Part shown: piece by piece, positions 53,213 to 61,243 of the stretch
Position numbering within the stretch: the first letter of the stretch is position 1
How the letters are laid out: each line of letters starts with the position of its first letter
Origin: Chitinophagaceae bacterium DXS
Lineage (GTDB): Bacteria; Bacteroidota; Bacteroidia; Chitinophagales; Chitinophagaceae
Direction of reading: 5' to 3'
Length of the DNA: 64,000 nucleotides
Assembly: GCA_030345135.1 (NCBI GenBank)
Contig: CP128386.1
Coordinates: 6,431,623 to 6,495,622, forward strand
Made by a program: the position numbers and the translations under genes
Notes under the pieces: generated by a model
The model's database searches: none
Told to the model about the DNA's origin: nothing
The model's input: only the letters and a program-made list of their open reading frames with translations

Positions 53213-53434
53213 ATGCTGATGAAAAAGAGGTGGTTGAAATACGTATTATTTTTTGCAGTTCTATTAATGGCAGCAAGTGCAGTAAATGCCCAGTGTTCCA
53301 TTTGTACAAAAACAGCATCCCAACTGGGAGAAAAGCCAGCAGCGGCCTTAAATTCAGGCATCCTTTACCTCATGTTCATGCCGATGGCTATTTGTATATT
53401 CATTGGTTATAGGTGGTATAAAGCTAATCGCTAA
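53213..53434 (+). CDS. Small conserved membrane protein with CxxC near the mature N-terminus
   Basis: 73 residues (or 71 if the second ATG at 53219 is used). A signal-like helix (about 5-25, ending VNAQ) is followed at once by CSICTKTASQLGEKPAAALN, then a transmembrane helix (LYLMFMPMAICIFIGYRWY). The CSIC motif just after the probable cleavage site would face the periplasm. The protein is recalled as a small unnamed Bacteroidota family with this CSxC and LNxGILYL pattern, without a known role; this has not been checked. It has its own promoter-like box. A redox or metal-related role is only a guess. Confidence 0.75.
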   Translation: MLMKKRWLKYVLFFAVLLMAASAVNAQCSICTKTASQLGEKPAAALNSGILYLMFMPMAICIFIGYRWYKANR

Positions 53435-53673
53435 CAGTTCGTTCCGCACTTAATTAATCCCCGGAAACATCACAACTGTCTCTGCAATTTGTTGCAAGAG
53501 TAAGTATGCATAATTGTTCATTGCTCATATTGTGGAAATTTCTGTACCATGTGGTTTTAAATATTCATGTACGCTCTTTTTCTTAACTCATCTGTGTATC
53601 TTTTTATTTAGCAGTATGTAATTTTTCTGTTATGGAATCTCTCCGTTTGTGTGTCCCATTGTAAAACAAACAT

Positions 53674-54201
53674 ATGGCAGAAATTCAACCAAACAACGGC
53701 CAAAAAAAGAAAGGAACAAAAGGCAAGAAACTTTCAACAAGGGTCGATCTTACTCCAATGGTAGACCTGGGTTTTCTCCTTATTACGTTCTTTATATTCA
53801 CTACAACGCTGTCGTCTCAAACCGCTATGAAATTGGTAATCCCGGATGACAGGGGGATTGTTGACAGAACCCCTGTTCCGGAGGGAAAAACACTCAATTT
53901 ATTACTCTCCGCAAAAGACAGAATCTATTATTACGAAGGAGAAAATGTGTCGCAGATGCAAGACGCCGACTATTCCCGCGACGGTTTACGCCAGATAATT
54001 CTTGCAAAAAAGAAAACGGTTGCAGCGCATTACGGTAATGACGCCGAAACAATTGTATTAATTAAACCTACCGATGAAGCCAGCTACAAAAATATTATTG
54101 ACGCCCTTGATGAAATGAAAATTAACGACGTAAAAAAGTTTGTTCTTATGGATGCAACTGATAATGAAAGAGCGGTCGTTAGTAAGAAACAAACGTTGTA
54201 A
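53674..54201 (+). CDS. exbD: ExbD/TolR-family biopolymer transport protein
   Basis: 175 residues: a basic cytoplasmic tail (KKKGTKGKKLSTRVD), then LTPMVDLGFLLITFFIFTT, the single ExbD transmembrane helix whose Asp (D at about residue 30) is the proton-relay residue. A periplasmic domain follows, ending DEMKINDVKKFVLMDA. ExbD works with ExbB and TonB to energise outer-membrane uptake, or as TolR/GldM-like motor parts. No exbB or tonB gene adjoins it, which is unusual, so its motor partner must be encoded elsewhere. Confidence 0.9.
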   Translation: MAEIQPNNGQKKKGTKGKKLSTRVDLTPMVDLGFLLITFFIFTTTLSSQTAMKLVIPDDRGIVDRTPVPEGKTLNLLLSAKDRIYYYEGENVSQMQDADYSRDGLRQIILAKKKTVAAHYGNDAETIVLIKPTDEASYKNIIDALDEMKINDVKKFVLMDATDNERAVVSKKQTL

Positions 54202-54328
54202 CATGCTTAAATATTGGAGAATTTAATTATCTGTGAAATTAGAATTGGCATCAATTTTGAATTTAATAGAAACGTAGCTGATGAAAAGCTACTTCTACAA
54301 ATGTCATTTTTCATTGGGGGTATAAATA

Positions 54329-54362
54329 AGGCCTTGTAATTTCTTACGAGGCCATTTTTTTT
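54329..54362 (+). terminator. exbD terminator
   Basis: GGCCT-TGTAA (54330-54339) pairs with TTAC-AGGCC (to 54353), followed by ATTTTTTTT. Confidence 0.9.
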
Positions 54363-54467
54363 GCTTCAATATTCTTTTCCTCTTCAGGTTAAAGTCATTT
54401 ATTTTTAGCACCTGATTTTTTTCTGATATCTTAATTCCTGCATACTTACATCAATAAATGTGAACCG

Positions 54468-56249
54468 ATGAAAAAAATTGTTTTTATCCTTGCTGCCGCG
54501 GTTGCCCTGGCAAGTTGTAAAAGCGGCGGAGAAAAATCCGGCGCTAGTGAGCCAAATGCCGGATTGGCCACTTTGTTGGATCAATACTATGAGGAAAGCT
54601 TGCAATTATTTCCCATCAATGCTACCTACCAGGGGGATAAAAGATACAATGATCTATTGCCGGCTGAATTCACTGACAGCTATCGGGCAAAACTGAAAGA
54701 TTTCTATAAAAAATACCTGGACGGTCTTGCTAAGTTCGACAGGGCCGGGCTGAATGAAAACGACCAGGCGAGCTACGATATTCTTAAGCATGATGCAGAA
54801 ATAGCGCTCGAAGGTTTGTCTTTCAACGATAATTACATTCCCTTCAACCAGTTTTACGGAACAACGCTCACAATGGGGCAGTTGGGGAGCGGCGACGGCG
54901 CCCAGCCGTTTAAAACCGTTGAAGACTATGATAAATGGCTCAAACGTGCAACTGCTTTCAACGCTTGGGCAGATAGCGCAATTCTTTATTTTAGAAAAGG
55001 AATGGCTGCAAACTTTGTATTGCCCAAATCCATTGTGGTTAAAATAATTCCGCAAATGACAGCAATGGTCATTGCAGATCCCACAAAAAGTCTTTTTTAC
55101 GGTCCTGTTTCAAAATTCCCTTCAACATTCAGTGACGCAGATAAAAAACGTCTTACGGATTCCTTTGCTGCAGTTATAAAAACGCAATTGGTTCCGTCTT
55201 ATAAAAAGCTTGGAGACTTTTTGCAAACCGAATACCTGCCAAAAGCACGTACAACTTCAGGTGTATCGGCATTGCCTGACGGGAAAAAATATTATGAATA
55301 TCTTGTTCGCCAGCAAACCACTACCAACAAAACTCCTGAAGAGATCTATAATACCGGTCTGGCTGAAGTAAAACGCATACGTGGTATTATGGATAGCGTA
55401 AAAAATGCTGTGAACTTTAAAGGAGATCTGCCTGCATTCTTTGAATACATGCGTACCAATAAAATATTCATGCCGTATAAATCACCGGAGGAAGTATTGA
55501 ATGCTTTCCGTGCAATACAGGCGAAAATTCAACCGCATCTTTCTGAGATGTTCAATAAAACACCTAAGACAAAATTTGAGATCAGGCAGACAGAAGCATT
55601 CAGAGCAGAAAGCGCCAGCGCAGAATACAACCAGGGAACACCCGATGGAAGCAGGCCAGGCATCTTCTACATTCCTATTCTTGATGCAACAAAATTCAAC
55701 ATCACAAGTGGTATGGAAAGCCTGTTTTTGCATGAAGCAATACCAGGCCATCATTACCAGATCTCCTTGCAGCAGGAAGATACATCATTGCCAAAATTCC
55801 GCAGATTTGGCGCTCATAATGCTTATGTGGAAGGCTGGGCATTGTATTGTGAAAGCCTTGGAAAAGAACTCGGACTTTATAAAGATCCTTATCAATACAT
55901 GGGCGCATTGGGCGATGAAATTCACCGGGCAATTCGTCTTGTTGTAGATGTTGCCATTCACACAAAAGGCATGACCCGCGAAGAAGCGATTAAATACATG
56001 ATGGATAATGAAGCGATAAGCGAACAGGGCGCCACTGCTGAAATAGAACGTTATATGGTTATTCCCGGACAGGCATTGGGTTACAAGATCGGTGCATTGA
56101 AAATACGCGAACTAAGGAACAAATATCAGCAGCAATTGGGAAGTAAATTTAATCTTGCCGCCTTTCATGACGAGTTTCTGTCAAGCGGAAGTATGCCGCT
56201 CGATCTCGTAGAAAAAAGAATGGATGTATGGGCCGCAAAACAAAAATAA
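54468..56249 (+). CDS. DUF885 lipoprotein (peptidase-like)
   Basis: 593 residues with a lipoprotein signal (ALASC, acylated Cys near 17). DUF885 proteins have an M32/thermolysin-like helical fold. Here the motif HEAIPGHH (422-429) and the downstream glutamates in VEGWALYCESLGKELGL supply a plausible zinc site (H422, E423, H428 with a glutamate of EGWALYCE). The substrate is unknown in the family; a peptidase function is inferred. The normal length for DUF885 is about 550-600 residues, so the gene is intact. It has a strong terminator ahead of it and word repeats behind it. Confidence 0.9.
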   Translation: MKKIVFILAAAVALASCKSGGEKSGASEPNAGLATLLDQYYEESLQLFPINATYQGDKRYNDLLPAEFTDSYRAKLKDFYKKYLDGLAKFDRAGLNENDQASYDILKHDAEIALEGLSFNDNYIPFNQFYGTTLTMGQLGSGDGAQPFKTVEDYDKWLKRATAFNAWADSAILYFRKGMAANFVLPKSIVVKIIPQMTAMVIADPTKSLFYGPVSKFPSTFSDADKKRLTDSFAAVIKTQLVPSYKKLGDFLQTEYLPKARTTSGVSALPDGKKYYEYLVRQQTTTNKTPEEIYNTGLAEVKRIRGIMDSVKNAVNFKGDLPAFFEYMRTNKIFMPYKSPEEVLNAFRAIQAKIQPHLSEMFNKTPKTKFEIRQTEAFRAESASAEYNQGTPDGSRPGIFYIPILDATKFNITSGMESLFLHEAIPGHHYQISLQQEDTSLPKFRRFGAHNAYVEGWALYCESLGKELGLYKDPYQYMGALGDEIHRAIRLVVDVAIHTKGMTREEAIKYMMDNEAISEQGATAEIERYMVIPGQALGYKIGALKIRELRNKYQQQLGSKFNLAAFHDEFLSSGSMPLDLVEKRMDVWAAKQK

Positions 56250-56321
56250 AATGAGAAGACAAACCTGGGCTACCAACGCCGGATGTATTTAGAACAATGA
56301 AAATAAATACTTCCGGTTTTT

Positions 56322-56512
56322 TTATCGCTGATTGCTGATCTGTTGATCGCTGATTTCCCCAGCTACCCGAATAGCGCGTTCTTGCCAACAATGAGCAAGT
56401 TACACCTGAACAAATCAGAGATCAATAAATCAGCGATCAGTGTTACTTCAATTATCGTTTTACTACCCGGTTGTAAACGTAAAACGTATAACCTACAACT
56501 TATAACTCACTA
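56322..56512. repeat. ATCGCTGAT and TAAAACGTA word repeats upstream of the glycosyltransferase gene
   Basis: TTTATCGCTGATTGCTGATC and TGTTGATCGCTGATTTCC (56324-56358) share words with the 112-bp array at 32753. AAATCAGAGATCAATAAATC and AGCGATCAG (56413-56441) are the opposite orientation. AAACGTAAAACGTATAACC and TACAACTTATAACTC (56475-56508) belong to the TTTTACG family, and the -7 box of the next gene follows directly. Confidence 0.65.
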
Positions 56513-56517
56513 CATAC

Positions 56518-56525
56518 TACCTTTG
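56518..56525 (+). promoter_or_regulatory. -7 box TACCTTTG of the glycosyltransferase gene, nearly leaderless
   Basis: A perfect TAnnTTTG match ending 7 bp before the ATG at 56532; no -33 TTG at the usual distance. If used, the mRNA would have a leader of only a few nt. Confidence 0.45.
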
Positions 56526-56531
56526 CCTTCC

Positions 56532-57647
56532 ATGCGAATAGCCGTTATAAAACAGACCGGAGAAAGTGAAGATGTCAGCTATCAGAATTATGTGGCCGAT
56601 ATCATTGTTTCCATACAGCAGAAACATGGATACAAGCTTTTGAATTATTCTTCTCTCAATAAAAAGGAAGCACTTCCGGAGAACGCCATCGTTATGTTTG
56701 AGTGTGATCAGCAATCACAGATAACGTTACAATGGTGGTATGAAATAAGCCTTCCTTCCATTGTGAAAAAAACGGGAATAGATCTGCTCATTCACCTCAA
56801 TGGCTGTTTAAGTCTTTCTGTAAAACAGCCGCAAATACTTTTTATTCCCGCTATTGATCTGCTTCTGCAACCGGCAGAAAAAAAAGCATTACCTCAACAG
56901 ATTTACAGTAAAAAGAAGTTGAGGGATTTTGTTGAAAAAGCGGTTTCAGTAATAGTGTATTCCGAATTTGCAAGGAACATTGTAATGGAACATGCTGCGC
57001 CCGACACGCGTGTACATGTTCTGATACCATCTGCGTCAGCAGCATTTAAACCTGTAGAATGGGAAGAAAAGGAACAAGTCAAACATAAGCTGACGGAGGA
57101 AAACGAGTATTTTATTGCAATGAAGAAAATGAATAATGAAGAGGAGCTGATACTGTTATTGAAGGCTTTTTCAGTATTTAAAAAATGGCAGCAAAGCAGT
57201 ATGAAACTTCTGCTTCAGTCAGGCGAATTGTTGGAAACAGATACCTGGAAAGAAAAGCTGGCCTCTTATAAATACCGTAAGGATGTGAAGGTGCTGAATG
57301 CTTATGACGGCGAGCTTTCTACAAACCTCGCATGTTCTTACGCAGGTATCCATTTGTCATCTCATGATGGGCATGTACAACCACTTGTGGAGGCAATGCA
57401 ATGCGAAATTCCTGTTATAACTAATCCCTTAAATAGCTTTAAAGAAATTGCCGGAGAAAGTGCGCTTTACCAGGAAAATGATGATGCAGAAGTATTAGGT
57501 CATAACCTTGTGCGCATGTACAAAAATGAACAAATGCGCAATATGCTTATTTATAATGCCAGGCTTATGATAACGCATTATAATTACAATTCAGCCGTAA
57601 ATGATATGACAAATATTATAGAAGCTTCATCAGGGCAAAAGTTGTAG
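56532..57647 (+). CDS. Glycosyltransferase, GT-B fold (family 4-like)
   Basis: The start at 56532 is preferred: the longer frame from 56343 translates repeat DNA. 371 residues. The N-terminal half is weakly conserved (MRIAVIKQTGESEDVSYQNYV). The C-terminal nucleotide-sugar lobe has EYFIAMKKMNNEEELILLLKAF, VKVLNAYDGEL, and SSHDGHVQPLVEAMQCEIPVI, with the glutamate of LVEAM at the usual E-x7-E end. It is cytoplasmic and likely adds a sugar in envelope polysaccharide synthesis. No sugar-cluster neighbours are present, so the acceptor is unknown. Confidence 0.8.
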   Translation: MRIAVIKQTGESEDVSYQNYVADIIVSIQQKHGYKLLNYSSLNKKEALPENAIVMFECDQQSQITLQWWYEISLPSIVKKTGIDLLIHLNGCLSLSVKQPQILFIPAIDLLLQPAEKKALPQQIYSKKKLRDFVEKAVSVIVYSEFARNIVMEHAAPDTRVHVLIPSASAAFKPVEWEEKEQVKHKLTEENEYFIAMKKMNNEEELILLLKAFSVFKKWQQSSMKLLLQSGELLETDTWKEKLASYKYRKDVKVLNAYDGELSTNLACSYAGIHLSSHDGHVQPLVEAMQCEIPVITNPLNSFKEIAGESALYQENDDAEVLGHNLVRMYKNEQMRNMLIYNARLMITHYNYNSAVNDMTNIIEASSGQKL

Positions 57648-57748
57648 GCGCGTTATAAATTGTTTCAAATAAGCAAGAGTATTAAGACGGCTTAGCTATG
57701 TGAAAAAATTATCATGCAAAAAAAGACGAAGACCCGGCCCTTAAGGTT

Positions 57749-57913
57749 AATGTCATTTAGTTCGGAGCATTTAAAGCTCCAGCGGAGCTTCCTGTTGTTT
57801 GTAAAGCCATTACAGGATTAATTAACCTATCTGTAAACTTTTTTGGGACGAGACATTACAGATAGGATGGTCCTATGGAGCAAGACCAATGAGTATGCTT
57901 AACTAATGACATT
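57749..57913. repeat. MITE/REP-like element with nested inverted repeats
   Basis: Outer arms AATGTCATTTAGTT (57749-57762) and AACTAATGACATT (57901-57913) are complementary apart from one base gap. Inside are a perfect 7-bp hairpin AAGCTCC-agc-GGAGCTT (57774-57790) and a perfect 10-bp inverted repeat CCTATCTGTA (57826-57835) / TACAGATAGG (57857-57866). Total 165 bp, no coding capacity. Confidence 0.7.
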
Positions 57914-57952
57914 GTTCTTAAGATGATAACAAAAATGCTGCAACCCTGAGAT

Positions 57953-58016
57953 TGGGTACTTAATACCTCGTAAATCGTACTTAAGAAAGCGGTATTGTTT
58001 TAACTGCTTACATTTG
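57953..58016 (+). promoter_or_regulatory. TACTTCGTAAATCG repeat word followed by the gldC -7 box
   Basis: GGGTACTTAATACCTCG and TAAATCGTACTTAAG (57954-57983) are the repeat family seen upstream of the patatin and SDR genes. TACATTTG at 58009-58016 is a perfect -7 box 33 bp before gldC. No -33 TTG at standard spacing. Confidence 0.5.
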
Positions 58017-58049
58017 CATCCTTGTAAACGATATTTATAAAATTGAAAT

Positions 58050-58403
58050 ATGCATACTTCAACCATTACAATTGACGTACATTTAGATAAAGACAAAGTA
58101 CCTGATCAGATTACCTGGAAAGCTACTGATAGCACGGCCGAAGAAGGACAAAAAGCAAGAGCAATGATGCTGGCTTTTTGGGACGGAGCTGATAAAAGTG
58201 CTTTACGTATTGACCTGTGGACCAAAGAAATGATGGTGGATGAAATGGCTGATTTTTTCTACCAGACCTTCATGACGATGGCCGATACCTACAACCGCGC
58301 AACACAACACCAGGAGCTTGTTGACGATATGAAGAAATTTGCCAAAGATTTTTATGCCAAGTTCCGTGAGCAGCAGCAAAAAGATCAGAAAGGAAACTGG
58401 TAA
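58050..58403 (+). CDS. gldC: Gliding motility protein GldC
   Basis: 117 residues, the typical GldC length. The N-terminus HTSTITIDVHLDKDKVPDQITW and the middle LAFWDGADKSALRIDLWTKEMMVDEM are family hallmarks, and the C-terminus is charged. In Flavobacterium johnsoniae gldC contributes to gliding but is not strictly required; the product is a small cytoplasmic protein without signal or membrane segment. Its presence supports T9SS/gliding ancestry even where cells do not glide. It heads a same-strand group with yqeY and cvpA genes. Confidence 0.93.
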   Translation: MHTSTITIDVHLDKDKVPDQITWKATDSTAEEGQKARAMMLAFWDGADKSALRIDLWTKEMMVDEMADFFYQTFMTMADTYNRATQHQELVDDMKKFAKDFYAKFREQQQKDQKGNW

Positions 58404-58502
58404 TACAAGCCTCTGATAGAAGATCGGCTGAAAAGCAGCGGTTTTTACGTTCGTGACTAAAAAGATAAAGTATTCCTGAGCCAACAAATAATTTGTTTGT
58501 AT

Positions 58503-58955
58503 ATGAGTTTAGAACAACAAGTAATGACGGAAATGAAAGAAGCCATGAAAGCAAAAGATGAGGCTTCTTTGCGTTCATTGCGCGCAATAAAGGCCGAAAT
58601 TATTAAGGCCAAAACAGAACCCGGTGCGAATGGAACGGTAACAGAAGAAGGTGAACTAAAGTTGTTGCAGAAGATGGTGAAGCAACGCCGCGATTCCCTG
58701 GAAATCTATCAACAGCAGAATCGTGCGGATCTTGCCCAGAAAGAACAGGAGGAGATATCTGTTATTGAAAAGTTTTTGCCGAAACAACTAAGTGAAGCGG
58801 AGTTAAAAGAAGCACTCGGCAAAATTATCGCCGAAGTTGGCGCCAGCTCTCCTGCAGATATGGGGAAAGTGATGGGAGCTGCAACAAAGCAACTTTCCGG
58901 GCAGGCGGATGGCAAAGCAATATCCGCAGCCGTTAAGGAGTTATTAAGCAAATAG
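58503..58955 (+). CDS. GatB/YqeY-domain protein
   Basis: 150 residues from the ATG at 58503. The YqeY pattern is complete: LEQQVMTEMKEAMKAKD, LRSLRAIKAEIIKAK, the middle QRRDSLEIYQQQNRADLAQKE shortened here to its recognisable core RRDSLEIYQQ, IEKFLPKQLSEAEL, and MGKVMGAATKQLSGQADGK. The fold matches the tail of the GatB amidotransferase subunit, which contacts tRNA, but stand-alone YqeY has no proven role. It lies 99 bp after gldC and 37 bp before the CvpA gene, probably in one transcript. Confidence 0.92.
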   Translation: MSLEQQVMTEMKEAMKAKDEASLRSLRAIKAEIIKAKTEPGANGTVTEEGELKLLQKMVKQRRDSLEIYQQQNRADLAQKEQEEISVIEKFLPKQLSEAELKEALGKIIAEVGASSPADMGKVMGAATKQLSGQADGKAISAAVKELLSK

Positions 58956-58992
58956 CCCTTTCAAAATACTGATAACAGGCAACGGGAATTAT

Positions 58993-59529
58993 ATGGTAAT
59001 AGATGTAATATGCGTAATTATATTATTGATGGCCATATTTAAAGGGTATACGCGCGGCTTTATTGTCGCTGTTTTTTCCTTTGTGGCCATTATTATAGGT
59101 CTGGCTGCAGCACTGAAACTTTCAGTAGTGGTAAGTGGCTGGCTTCAGCAGCATACATCTGTGGGCATATCCTGGTTGCCTTTTCTTTCATTCATTATTG
59201 TGATGATCGGAGTTATACTGATCATTCGCTGGGCCGCAGCGCTCATACAGGCGAGTGTGGAAACACTTATGCTTGGATGGCTCAATCGGCTGGGCGGCAT
59301 TATTTTATACATTGCACTTTATATAACCGTGTTGAGCGTGCTGCTGTTCTACCTTACCCAAATGAACATTATAAAAGCAGATACGGTAGCATCGTCGAAA
59401 TTATACAGCCTGATTGAACCTGTTGGACCAAAAGCGATAGATGCTTTTGGCAAGGTAATACCCCTGTTCAAAGATTTATTTGTACAGTTAGAGCAGTTTT
59501 TTGGACGAATTGCCCAAAAACACGGTTAA
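58993..59529 (+). CDS. CvpA-family membrane protein
   Basis: 178 residues with four transmembrane helices. The N-terminus VIDVICVIILLMAIFKGYTR followed by GFIVAVFSFVAIIIGLAAAL is the CvpA signature (short helix 1, then a G-(Y/W)-x-(R/K)-G turn). Family members are linked to colicin V production, envelope stress and bile resistance, without a defined activity. It follows the yqeY gene with a 37-bp gap. Confidence 0.9.
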   Translation: MVIDVICVIILLMAIFKGYTRGFIVAVFSFVAIIIGLAAALKLSVVVSGWLQQHTSVGISWLPFLSFIIVMIGVILIIRWAAALIQASVETLMLGWLNRLGGIILYIALYITVLSVLLFYLTQMNIIKADTVASSKLYSLIEPVGPKAIDAFGKVIPLFKDLFVQLEQFFGRIAQKHG

Positions 59530-59674
59530 CAGGAGTTAGATTTTTGCAATAAATCAGGTAATTTTACTATATAAGGCGGGCGAATTAATTGTTAATGAAT
59601 GATTGATAAGGTTTTTTCGTCTGAATTGCGTTTATTTGTACCTAATGAATGGCTTAAAAGCCAAAGAATGTCCG

Positions 59675-60454
59675 ATGAATTACGAGATTAAACAACAAGA
59701 TAAATTCAGGTATATAGAAGAAGGTGAAGGCGAGCCCCTGGTATTGCTTCATGGACTTTTTGGTGCTTTAAGCAATTTTAAAGACCTGGTTGACCATTTC
59801 AGGCACCAATATAAAGTGGTGGTTCCGATGCTCCCATTGTTTGATCTGGATATATTTCATACAACGGTGGGCGGTCTGGAGAAATATGTGCAGAAGTTTA
59901 TTGAAATGCGTGACTACAGGGATATCAATCTCCTGGGAAACTCTCTGGGCGGGCACGTAGCGTTGGTTCACATTCTTAAACATCCGGAACGCATTAAATC
60001 TCTTATTCTTACGGGAAGCTCCGGTTTGTTTGAAAACGGTATGGGGGATAGCTATCCAAAGCGTGGGGACTATGAATACATTCGCAAGAAAGTAGAGGTG
60101 ACTTTCCATGATCCGGCAATGGCGACAAAGGACCTAGTTGATGAAGTATTTGAAATAACCAACAACAGGTTAAAAGTAATTAAGATCATTTCGCTCGCAA
60201 AAAGCGCAATCCGCAATAATCTCGGGGAAGAGTTAAGCCAGATCAAGCAGCCGACGTTGTTGATCTGGGGAAATAACGATACTGTTACTCCGCCATTTGT
60301 TGCGAAAGAGTTTAATAAATTAATTCCTCATAGCGAGTTGTACTTCATTGATAATTGCGGGCATGCACCAATGATGGAAGTTCCGGGTGAATTTAATCAC
60401 ATACTTGACCAATTTTTGCGCAAACAAAGGCAACCCGCTGCAACAGTTGCATAA
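59675..60454 (+). CDS. Alpha/beta-fold hydrolase
   Basis: 259 residues if translated from 59675 (MNYEIKQQDKF), the first Met that starts the usual fold; an ATG at 59645 is possible. VLLHGLFGALSNF supplies the oxyanion HG motif, the nucleophile elbow is LLGNSLGGHVAL (Ser in GNSLGG), the acid is in IWGNNDTVTPP, and the His in CGHAPMMEVP. Active-site triad complete. Cytoplasmic, with no signal. The closest named groups are small esterases and MenH/BphD-like hydrolases; the substrate is not known. It ends 35 bp before the CBS gene, so they may be co-transcribed. Confidence 0.88.
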   Translation: MNYEIKQQDKFRYIEEGEGEPLVLLHGLFGALSNFKDLVDHFRHQYKVVVPMLPLFDLDIFHTTVGGLEKYVQKFIEMRDYRDINLLGNSLGGHVALVHILKHPERIKSLILTGSSGLFENGMGDSYPKRGDYEYIRKKVEVTFHDPAMATKDLVDEVFEITNNRLKVIKIISLAKSAIRNNLGEELSQIKQPTLLIWGNNDTVTPPFVAKEFNKLIPHSELYFIDNCGHAPMMEVPGEFNHILDQFLRKQRQPAATVA

Positions 60455-60489
60455 ATTTTGTTGTCTATTAAGTACAAGATTGTACAGAT

Positions 60490-61149
60490 ATGTTAGTACA
60501 GGAACTGATATATTCGACTTTTCCTTCAATTAGTTTTGAAGACACTGCCGGTTTTGCACTTCAATTAATGGATGAATACGAAGTGCAGCACCTGCCTGTG
60601 GTAAATGATGAAAAATATATAGGTCTCATTAGCAAAGATGAATTACTTGATGTAGACGAAAATTCCCCTGTTTCAGCATCAGCAGCTCATCTCATTAAAG
60701 TTTCCGTTCCCGCACGGGAACATTTTCTTACCGCAGTAAGAATTTGCAACGAGCAAAACCTTTCACTTGTCCCCATAATTAACGAGCAACTGGAATTACA
60801 GGGCTTGATTACTCCCAATGACCTCGTAAGAGCTACTGCTATTTTTAATAGCGTGGATGCCAGAGGCGGTTTCATTGTTCTTGAAATGGACAAAGCCAAT
60901 TATTCTTTTGGCGAACTGAACAAACTGGTAGAAACCAATGATGCCAACATTGTGCAGTTAAATACTTACACAGACAACGTTTCCGGTGCTTTTATCGTTT
61001 CTATTAAGATAAATAAGTTTGAAGTGTCTGATATTGTAGCTACCTTCCAACGGTACGACTACACTATAAAATACTATTTCGGTGAAGAACTCTATGAAAA
61101 TGAACTCAAAGAGAATTACGACCTTTTAATGAATTATCTTAAAATGTAA
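60490..61149 (+). CDS. CBS-domain protein with C-terminal ACT-like region
   Basis: 219 residues. Two CBS motifs fill residues 1-118 (ALQLMDEYEVQHLPVVNDEKYIGLIS shown here by its core HLPVVNDEKYIGLIS; NLSLVPIINEQLELQGLIT). Residues about 130-219 alternate strand/helix (GGFIVLEMDKANYSFGEL, AFIVSIKINKFEVSDIV) as in ACT domains. CBS pairs bind adenosine nucleotides. In Bacteroidota this gene commonly precedes nadK and porG, as it does here with one barrel gene between, suggesting a conserved but unexplained link. Confidence 0.88.
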   Translation: MLVQELIYSTFPSISFEDTAGFALQLMDEYEVQHLPVVNDEKYIGLISKDELLDVDENSPVSASAAHLIKVSVPAREHFLTAVRICNEQNLSLVPIINEQLELQGLITPNDLVRATAIFNSVDARGGFIVLEMDKANYSFGELNKLVETNDANIVQLNTYTDNVSGAFIVSIKINKFEVSDIVATFQRYDYTIKYYFGEELYENELKENYDLLMNYLKM

Positions 61150-61188
61150 TGCTTTTCTTCACTTACAGGTGTTTTTAAGTTAAAATTT

Positions 61189-61218
61189 TTGCGTAGCAAT
61201 ATGCAAAGCATACTTTTA
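61189..61218 (+). promoter_or_regulatory. Promoter of the BamA-like gene (TTG / TACTTTTA)
   Basis: TTG at 61189-61191, a 19-bp spacer, and TACTTTTA at 61211-61218 (one change from TAnnTTTG). The start codon is 26 bp downstream. Confidence 0.55.
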
Positions 61219-61243
61219 CAATCACTACCAACTGTAAGTACTG

